Below the pieces are notes generated by a model that saw only the letters and a program-made list of their open reading frames with translations, was not told where the DNA came from and did no database searches. DNA of 7,264 bases from Clostridia bacterium (GTDB lineage Bacteria > Bacillota_E > SLMV01 > PUMD01), in NCBI GenBank assembly GCA_003563755.1, contig PWUB01000359.1, forward strand, positions 1-7,264. Direction: 5' to 3'. Positions 1 through 4,927 of the stretch are shown here, piece by piece (within the stretch, counting starts at the first letter, position 1; the number at the start of each line of letters is the position of its first letter). A program made the position numbers and the translations under genes.

Positions 1-647
1 TCCCGGATCGTCTCCGGCGGATCCCCAATACCGATGTAGCTGGCCGGACCGAGGCTCTTGCTCATCTTCTTGGAGGGATCACTGAGGCTCCTCACCCTGG
101 CAGTGTCCTTTCGCAGTATGACCTGGGGTTCGTCGAAGGTGTCACCGAACATGTAGTTGAAGCGGCGGACGATCTCCCGGGTCAGCTCGATGTGCGGCTC
201 CTGGTCAGCTCCCACGGGAACTGCTTCCGCCCGGTAGAGGAGAATATCAGCGGCCATCAGTACAGGATACGAGAGCAGACCCAGGTTGACGTAGTCGGGG
301 TGCATGTCCGACTTTTCCTTGAAGGTGGGAACCCTTTCAAGCCAACCCAGGGGAGTGATCGTACCCAGTATCCACGCCAGCTCAGAGTGCTGGGGAATCT
401 GGGACTGCACGGTGAGCACGCAGAGCTGTGGGTCAATCCCGGCCGCCAGCAGGTCAAAAAGCATGTCGCGGGTGTCGGAGGCGAGTCGCTCCGTCTCGTA
501 TGGGGTAGTGATCGCATGATAGTCTACCACCGAGTATACGCACTGGTGGTCATTCTGCATTTGCACCCAGTTGCTCACAGCGCCCAGGTAGTTTCCGACA
601 TGCATACGGCCAGTGGGACGCATGCCGCTGAATACTCGCTTCTTCAC
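1..647 (-). CDS. trpS: Tryptophanyl-tRNA synthetase, partial (C-terminus lies beyond the window)
   Basis: This cytosolic class I synthetase charges tRNA-Trp with tryptophan using ATP. The 215 codons present cover the Rossmann catalytic core. The HIGH-type signature is RPTGRMHVGN (residues 10-19), and the second ATP signature KMSKS is intact at 194-198. SYPVLMAADILLY (126-138) carries the aspartate (D134) that, in this family, contacts the indole nitrogen. VPVGADQEPHIELTREI (143-159) is also characteristic of TrpS. Family members are usually about 330 residues, so roughly a third is missing, mainly the C-terminal anticodon-binding helices. I chose the GTG at 647-645 because AGGTGA lies 5 bases upstream (658-653) and the protein then begins KKRVFSGMRPTG, as TrpS proteins do. 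The ATG at 678 is in another frame. A 123-base gap separates it from the membrane gene upstream, so it probably has its own promoter. Identification is secure. Confidence 0.97.
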   Translation of the reverse strand, partial: MKKRVFSGMRPTGRMHVGNYLGAVSNWVQMQNDHQCVYSVVDYHAITTPYETERLASDTRDMLFDLLAAGIDPQLCVLTVQSQIPQHSELAWILGTITPLGWLERVPTFKEKSDMHPDYVNLGLLSYPVLMAADILLYRAEAVPVGADQEPHIELTREIVRRFNYMFGDTFDEPQVILRKDTARVRSLSDPSKKMSKSLGPASYIGIGDPPETIR

Positions 648-691
648 CGGAATCACCTTTCACCTCGAATTTCCGCATGACCCTTTCATAG

Positions 692-700
692 TTTATACCA
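692..700 (-). promoter_or_regulatory. Candidate extended -10 promoter element for trpS
   Basis: On the minus strand TGGTATAAA matches the extended -10 consensus TGnTATAAT with one mismatch. It lies about 45 bases upstream of the GTG start of trpS, inside the only gap before that gene. No good -35 element is visible at 17 bases. TTCCTC at 18 bases is poor, which would fit an extended -10 promoter. I saw no T-box specifier or antiterminator structure, and the leader would be too short for one. Confidence 0.35.
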
Positions 701-733
701 CAAGATGGTGTGAACGAGGAAGTTCTGAGTGAG

Positions 734-771
734 GGACGGACAGGAGAGCTTGATCGGAGCGGTTTCCGTCC
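734..771 (-). terminator. Weak candidate hairpin after the 154-residue membrane gene
   Basis: Seven-base perfect inverted arms (ggacgga at 734-740, tccgtcc at 765-771) begin at the stop codon of the gene ending at 771. The loop is long (24 bases) and no run of U follows on the minus strand. It may slow or process the transcript, but it is not a convincing intrinsic terminator. Readthrough into trpS cannot be excluded. Confidence 0.22.
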
Positions 772-1235
772 TACACCACCTTCCCTCCCGATTTCTCCAC
801 GGTCTGGCGGACCTTTTGCAGCTTGTGCCTTGGAGCTACCACGATGCAGAGGTTCGGATCCGGAGCCACGGTGTCCCTTGTTTTGCTCATGGAGGTCAGG
901 CTGCAGAGAAAGGCACCCAGAGCGGCACCGGTTGCACCTCCCGCGAAGTAGGCAGGATAGGCACCGCCGGCGAACATCGGTGCCAGCAGGGGAAAGGATA
1001 CCATACCAACACGATGCAGGTACAGGAGAAGGATGCCCAGGACCGCTCCTACGATCGCTCCCACCAGGGTGTACGATGCTTCCCCGGCATCGAGAAACAG
1101 GTGACTGTCCACGGCAAGGGAGATGCCGTCGTCGCCAGATACCAGCTGCCCGGTCCCGAGTTCTTCGGATTCAACATCAGCGATCGCCCGCAGGGCGTCC
1201 TCACCGCGGGGAAACAGTGCCAGCAGTTTGCTCAT
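771..1235 (-). CDS. Small two-helix membrane protein of unknown function
   Basis: The protein has 154 residues. A soluble N-terminal segment (about 1-50) is followed by two hydrophobic, glycine- and alanine-rich stretches at about 55-77 (SYTLVGAIVGAVLGILLLYL) and 81-112 (PLLAPMFAGGAYPAYFAGGA and on). A soluble C-terminal tail ends in a beta-alpha-beta-like stretch, LCIVVAPRHKLQKVRQTVEK (128-147). The layout of soluble segment, GxxxG-rich hairpin and soluble strand-helix resembles the small stress-associated DUF1269 or YflT-like membrane proteins. That similarity is by pattern only. The ATG at 1235 is supported by AGGAGG about 6 bases upstream. The start overlaps the end of the preceding CWB2-type gene by 35 bases, so the two are almost certainly co-transcribed and translationally coupled. 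It may therefore work with the two repeat proteins in the membrane. No catalytic motif is visible and the function is unknown. Confidence 0.8.
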   Translation of the reverse strand: MSKLLALFPRGEDALRAIADVESEELGTGQLVSGDDGISLAVDSHLFLDAGEASYTLVGAIVGAVLGILLLYLHRVGMVSFPLLAPMFAGGAYPAYFAGGATGAALGAFLCSLTSMSKTRDTVAPDPNLCIVVAPRHKLQKVRQTVEKSGGKVV

Positions 1236-2454
1236 CCGTGTCCTCCTCCTCGGCCTCGGTGTCCGAGCCGTTCAACAGCAGGCAGATACTCTCCTGGACT
1301 GACCGGCTTATATGAGACTGGTTCCCGATGATCCATCCGCGGTTCACCAGGGGTTGTTGGGGGATCGCACCGGGAGGACTGACCCCCCTGAGATAGGCTG
1401 TCACGGGTTCGCTGACCGCATCGGTGCCCACCCAGAGCATGGGTCCGTGTGCCCCGCGCCGTGAGAGGGCTGCGGCTACCACAGCGTGCATTGGCTCATC
1501 GGGATTGACGAAGACGAACCCGTTGCCGGGTCCGGAGACACCCCATCCGAAGATCCGCGGGGTGAAACCCAGCCACCACCGGAACTGTGCACCACGATCC
1601 GAGTATCCCGCGAACGACGCCGCTGTCTGGTAGGGGTCGTCCCCGGGGATCCGCTGCACGTGCCCGAAGAACACCAATTCTCCGAGCACCTCACGCTCAA
1701 TAATGTGCTCGGGTGCGAATACGTAAACGAAGGCGGAGGTGGGCCGGAGATCAAGGATCTCCCGGGTCGCTGCCGGTAGACTCGTGCGGTCGGAGAACGC
1801 AACGGTGTGGCCGGTCGCGGCTGACCAGGAGGCTGCCAACAGTGCGAATTCCGGTGCGTCCCGGGGTACGACGAGAACATGGTCGTCATGATGGCCTTTT
1901 ATGGCTGCAAGGTAACTGTCCACTTCACTCGCCAGTACTGCCGGGTCGGTCTCGGTGATCCGCCGAACGGAGTATCCCTGCTCCTCGAGCTGGCCGACGA
2001 TGATATCTGCAACGTCTCCCAGGGCGAGCACCTGTGCACCACCGTCCCAGGGGATTCCGGCGGGTCTCAGCCTTTCCAGTTCCCTCGAGACGGCCTCGCT
2101 CAACTGGCGGGATGACACGGGCAGGAGGACGGCATCGACGGGTGGAGCCACCAGTGCCGCGGCCACGAGGCCTGCGCGCCAGTCATCCTGGGGAAGCAGT
2201 ACGACGGCACCGGGCCGCGCGGGTCCCGGATACACGGTTCGGCTTATGGCCACTGCAGTCTCCTCGATGCCGTCAGCACCGACGCGCACCGTGGTCGTGG
2301 TGAAGAGCGCCCCCGGAGGAACACCATCCCCCGCGGAGGAGTCCGGCGGAGGCCCGCCTAGGGTCAACAGGACAAGGGCGGTGAGGATCAGGGCCGAAGC
2401 TGCATACATACCCAGCCGCAGGTTTCTCAAGCGGTACTCGTGCCGCCCCGTCAT
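1201..2454 (-). CDS. Membrane-anchored protein with three CWB2-like cell-wall-binding repeats
   Basis: The protein has 417 residues. A short basic N-terminus (RHEYRLRNLRLG) precedes one hydrophobic helix at about 15-33, probably an uncleaved signal anchor that leaves the rest outside the cell. The remainder reads as three CWB2-like (cell-wall-binding repeat 2) units, at about 55-165, 164-270 and 268-395. The third is clearest: RIPGDDPYQTA (268-278), then VFVNPDEPMHAVVAAAL, GPMLWV, a YLRGVSP segment, and WIIGN with ISRSVQESI (to 390). This follows the family pattern R-x-x-G...TA...gPiL...YL...iiGG...iS..V. In known CWB2 proteins such repeats attach non-covalently to anionic wall polymers; that role here is inferred. 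The acidic tail (TEAEEEDTDEQ) is encoded partly in the overlap with the next gene. The ATG overlaps the stop of the 614-residue paralogue (ATGA). No enzyme domain was seen. Confidence 0.85.
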   Translation of the reverse strand: MTGRHEYRLRNLRLGMYAASALILTALVLLTLGGPPPDSSAGDGVPPGALFTTTTVRVGADGIEETAVAISRTVYPGPARPGAVVLLPQDDWRAGLVAAALVAPPVDAVLLPVSSRQLSEAVSRELERLRPAGIPWDGGAQVLALGDVADIIVGQLEEQGYSVRRITETDPAVLASEVDSYLAAIKGHHDDHVLVVPRDAPEFALLAASWSAATGHTVAFSDRTSLPAATREILDLRPTSAFVYVFAPEHIIEREVLGELVFFGHVQRIPGDDPYQTAASFAGYSDRGAQFRWWLGFTPRIFGWGVSGPGNGFVFVNPDEPMHAVVAAALSRRGAHGPMLWVGTDAVSEPVTAYLRGVSPPGAIPQQPLVNRGWIIGNQSHISRSVQESICLLLNGSDTEAEEEDTDEQTAGTVSPR

Positions 2455-4295
2455 GACATCTCACTCTCAGATACCTTCTGCGAGGTCATCCAGTAGGACA
2501 GGGGATATGTAAGGAGGACCGCCGCCACCGCTGCGGCCCCTCCGGTTCCCCACCAGAGTAGTTCTTCCGGGCGAGGCGGGACGGTCAGGTACTGCCTCCT
2601 CAGCCACCACAGGGCCAGCGAGAAGACGAGCGCGCCCCATGTGAGGGTCAATGCCGGTGCGGGCGCCGTCCGCTTCAGCAGGGCGCTGTACGACTCTCTG
2701 CGGTGCGGGCTGAGTCCTGGTTCAACGAGAAGTATCATCAACACTAGGCTCAGGACGTAACCGGCGATCAGGCTGCGTACCTCCGGGTTGCCCAGGGCAA
2801 AGAGTGAGCCATCGATGATCCAGAGAGGACGGCCGAGGAGCAGGTAGACCAGCCCGGTCAACATGATCACTGCCACCGTGATTGACATGACACCCACGCA
2901 GTACGAGAGGGCCTTCACGCTCGGGGCAGGTACGGCGAGGTCAGCTCCCGGGAGCTCCTCGCGCACGGCGAGGTAATACGCCAACAGGCCCACCGCGCCC
3001 AGCACGAGGGCTGCCACCACCCACAGCAGCCGTCTCTGCTGCTTCATGGCAGGCCGTCGCACCGAGCTGTGGATCCACACCCATATACCTCCGAGGCCAG
3101 AAGAGAACAACCACACCAGGGATAGGGCATCGAGCCCTCCGAAGCCCTGGCGATCGTAGGGTACGGCCTCGTTGATCCTGTCCATGCGCGCCTGGGCGGA
3201 CCACACGACCGATTCTGTGCAGCCGGCGATCCAGGCCTGGACGAAGGGGGCATCCGATGGACTTACGGCCCAGTGGGGGCTGAGAGTCCACAGGTAGGTT
3301 TCGACCGTGCAGCTGATATCAGCGTCAGTGGTGAGTATGGTGGGCCCGCGCTGGGATTCGCCGAAGAGGGGCGCGACGGCGATCAAGTCTGCACATCGGT
3401 CGGGATTGCCCACGAGGTACACCCGGTCGGCGTCACGTACCGCACCTGTCCACCATCCGAATCCAGCGCCAGCATCATAGTACTGGGCCAGTGAAAGGGC
3501 GGTGTCCTGCGGAGTCATGCCCGCTACACGCACTGCCTGGCCGAATTCGTTGAGTCTTTCCAGCACGGGGGAAGTGGCGAGGGCCCGTGGTGCCAGCAGG
3601 TAGAGGTTCATCTCCGCTGAGCCTGAACGGCGAAGCTGGACCTTGCGCAGGTGGTCCTGCAGTTCGGGGCTGAGTTCATCCTTGCCCACCGGGTAGACGG
3701 GATCTCCGCTGTGGGCAATCCAGGTGGCTGCTGCCAGGGCGAACCGGTGATCCTCATCGGGAACGAAGATCAGCCGCTCACTGTACTCACGCCACCCCAG
3801 CAGGATCTCGTCGACGGCCATGGCCAGGTGCTCACCGGTCTCGGGTATCGACGTGATCTCGAAGTAGGGGTCCAGCTGCTGACGGACCTCAGGATCCAAC
3901 GGTCCGAGGCTGATCAGGGGCGCCCCATCGCCGGCGACCGTCCTCATCCTGTCCACTGTGCCCTCGGATAGGGGGGGAGAGTCTGGAAGCATGACGAGGG
4001 CTGCCCCGACGGGAGGGGCTGAGAAGCGCAGCGCCAGAAGACCGGATAGAGTGTCCCCTGCAGGTGCTGCAACCAGCAGGGGAGCCCTCTCACCTGTACG
4101 AAAGCGCATGTCAGTAACCCTGAGGCTGAGATCCGTGGGGTCTGGGCCCTGTATCCTGGTGCTGTATGCTGTCTGAGATACCGGCTGGGGCACGGATCCC
4201 TCGCCGGGCTGCAGGGCCTGGTGGATGAGATAGCCCGGAACGAAGAATGAGAATGCTATGAGCACGTAAAGAAGCACCCTGATGGCAGTCTTCAA
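2451..4295 (-). CDS. Polytopic membrane protein with three CWB2-like repeats
   Basis: The protein has 614 residues. An N-terminal hydrophobic helix (6-26) is followed by a large presumably extracellular region (about 30-385) and then six more hydrophobic segments (about 388-409, 423-442, 463-487, 507-525, 549-566, 580-602). The soluble part resembles three CWB2-like repeats. The third starts at RVAGMTPQDTA (256-266), continues through GPTILTT and TYLWTLSP, and ends in WIAGCTESVVWSAQARMDRI. The downstream 417-residue protein has the same layout, including a shared WW motif (FGWWTG here, FRWWLG there), so the two are paralogues. The start is TTG at 4295-4293, since a TGA lies just upstream in frame. 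GGTGA, 6 bases before it, is a modest ribosome site. CWB2 repeats with a six-helix membrane domain are an unusual combination. It could be an envelope transporter, sensor or anchor, and nothing in it shows catalysis. Confidence 0.85.
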   Translation of the reverse strand: MKTAIRVLLYVLIAFSFFVPGYLIHQALQPGEGSVPQPVSQTAYSTRIQGPDPTDLSLRVTDMRFRTGERAPLLVAAPAGDTLSGLLALRFSAPPVGAALVMLPDSPPLSEGTVDRMRTVAGDGAPLISLGPLDPEVRQQLDPYFEITSIPETGEHLAMAVDEILLGWREYSERLIFVPDEDHRFALAAATWIAHSGDPVYPVGKDELSPELQDHLRKVQLRRSGSAEMNLYLLAPRALATSPVLERLNEFGQAVRVAGMTPQDTALSLAQYYDAGAGFGWWTGAVRDADRVYLVGNPDRCADLIAVAPLFGESQRGPTILTTDADISCTVETYLWTLSPHWAVSPSDAPFVQAWIAGCTESVVWSAQARMDRINEAVPYDRQGFGGLDALSLVWLFSSGLGGIWVWIHSSVRRPAMKQQRRLLWVVAALVLGAVGLLAYYLAVREELPGADLAVPAPSVKALSYCVGVMSITVAVIMLTGLVYLLLGRPLWIIDGSLFALGNPEVRSLIAGYVLSLVLMILLVEPGLSPHRRESYSALLKRTAPAPALTLTWGALVFSLALWWLRRQYLTVPPRPEELLWWGTGGAAAVAAVLLTYPLSYWMTSQKVSESEMS

Positions 4296-4358
4296 GCAGC
4301 ATCACCGATTGAAGCTTCCCCCCGGTGCAGAGAAGCTATGCGGCACTTCTTCTCGTTT

Positions 4359-4718
4359 TCAAGTCTCCCGATACTCGAGCTGCCTCATACCGGCGTTGAA
4401 GAGATGCAGAACGTGTTCGTCATCGAGGCTGTAGAAAGCCTGGCGTCCCGCCCGCCTGTAGCGGACGAGGTGGCAGTTTCGTAGAACCCGGAGATGGTGA
4501 GATATGTTGGACACACTACTGTCGAGGAGTTCGGCGATGTCGCAGACGCAGAGTTCGTGTTGGGAGAGCAGGTATATGATCTGTGCCCGGGTCGGATCCC
4601 CCAGGGCCTTGAACAGCTCAGCGAGACGGTTCAGGTCAGGGATGGATTCCCTGAGTGCCGTCACCACCTGGGGGTGAGGTTGAAACACATCGCATAGGTC
4701 TTCGTTTGAAGGCAACAC
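4359..4718 (-). CDS. ArsR-family (CadC/SmtB-like) metal-responsive repressor
   Basis: This winged-helix DNA-binding repressor has 119 residues from the chosen start. The fold is clear from LFKALGDPTRAQIIYLL (35-51), ELCVCDIAELL (55-65), the recognition helix SVSNISHHLRVLRN (68-81) and the wing RYRRAGRQAFYSLDDEHV (86-103). In CadC, soft metals bind an N-terminal cysteine pair plus the CxC of ELCVCD. Here C9, C57 and C59 are present, but the second N-terminal cysteine is Q13. Of the SmtB-type alpha-5 site D-x-H...H-x-x-E, only D100 and H102 remain; the partners are Q113 and Y116. I prefer the GTG at 4718 because GAGAGG lies 8 bases upstream and it places the cysteines where CadC has them. The frame stays open to a GTG at 4811 (150 residues) without a ribosome site. 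The next genes are CWB2-type membrane proteins 63 bases downstream, not a metal pump. Family is secure; the inducer is uncertain. Confidence 0.92.
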   Translation of the reverse strand: MLPSNEDLCDVFQPHPQVVTALRESIPDLNRLAELFKALGDPTRAQIIYLLSQHELCVCDIAELLDSSVSNISHHLRVLRNCHLVRYRRAGRQAFYSLDDEHVLHLFNAGMRQLEYRET

Positions 4719-4724
4719 TTCCAC

Positions 4725-4732
4725 CCCCTCTC
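4725..4732 (-). promoter_or_regulatory. Ribosome binding site deciding the repressor start
   Basis: The minus-strand purine run GAGAGGGG ends 6 bases before the GTG at 4718, and its GAGAGG core ends 8 bases before it. No comparable site precedes the in-frame GTG at 4811 or the ATG at residue 13 of that longer frame. This favours the 119-residue product. A GTG at 4724 is also in frame but too close to the purine run. Confidence 0.45.
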
Positions 4733-4764
4733 GCCCTTTCTGCCAAGCACGTAAACAGAACGCT

Positions 4765-4787
4765 CTGTTGATCATGGGTATCAGCAA
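4765..4787. promoter_or_regulatory. Candidate operator (imperfect palindrome) for the ArsR-family repressor
   Basis: On the minus strand the arms TTGCTGAT and ATCAACAG are separated by 7 bases and pair at 6 of 8 positions, with the inner TGAT/ATCA perfect. The element lies 47 bases upstream of the preferred repressor start, in the 209-base gap after the protease/RNase gene, which is where an autoregulatory ArsR-family operator is expected. I could not identify a convincing -10/-35 pair around it. The rest of the gap (4788-4927) shows no clear terminator for the upstream gene, only a short GCTGCTGCTG run. Confidence 0.3.
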
Positions 4788-4927
4788 CGGAGCTGGATTG
4801 CGGGTCTGCACAGTACGAGACCGCCCTGTGAAAAGCTGCGTCTACCCGCCTTCGCTGCCCCTCTACCAGCATACATCAAACGCTGCTGCTGCATCCTGCG
4901 GTGGCCGTTGCTGTTGTGGATCTACTC

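Noticed and set aside
192..680. Long plus-strand open frame of 162 codons
   Set aside because: It is antisense to trpS, whose HIGH and KMSKS motifs make the minus strand certain. Its translation shows no recognisable domain.
648..770. T-box or tryptophan-responsive leader upstream of trpS
   Set aside because: The gap is too short and lacks a T-box sequence, specifier loop or terminator-antiterminator pair.
710..1331. Two overlapping plus-strand frames of about 200 codons
   Set aside because: They run antisense to the small membrane gene and the end of the 417-residue gene. Their translations are rich in Arg, Pro and Ser, as expected of shadow frames in high-GC DNA.
1955..2512. Plus-strand frame of 185 codons
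   Set aside because: It is antisense to a CWB2-type gene, is low-complexity Ser/Arg/Pro-rich and has no credible domain.
4330..4354. Hairpin after the repressor stop as a terminator
   Set aside because: The stem is only 6 bases with a 13-base loop and no U-run on the minus strand. The GTTTTC beside it is on the wrong side for minus-strand transcription.
4719..4811. Extended N-terminus of the ArsR-family repressor from the GTG at 4811
   Set aside because: It has no ribosome site, does not look like the start of this family, and would contain the candidate operator. It remains possible.
4636..4872. Minus-strand 78-codon frame overlapping the repressor start
   Set aside because: It overlaps the certain repressor gene in another frame and shows no motif or supporting context.
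4882..4891. Short GCTGCTGCTG run as a repeat element
   Set aside because: There are only about three units, which is within chance for this composition.
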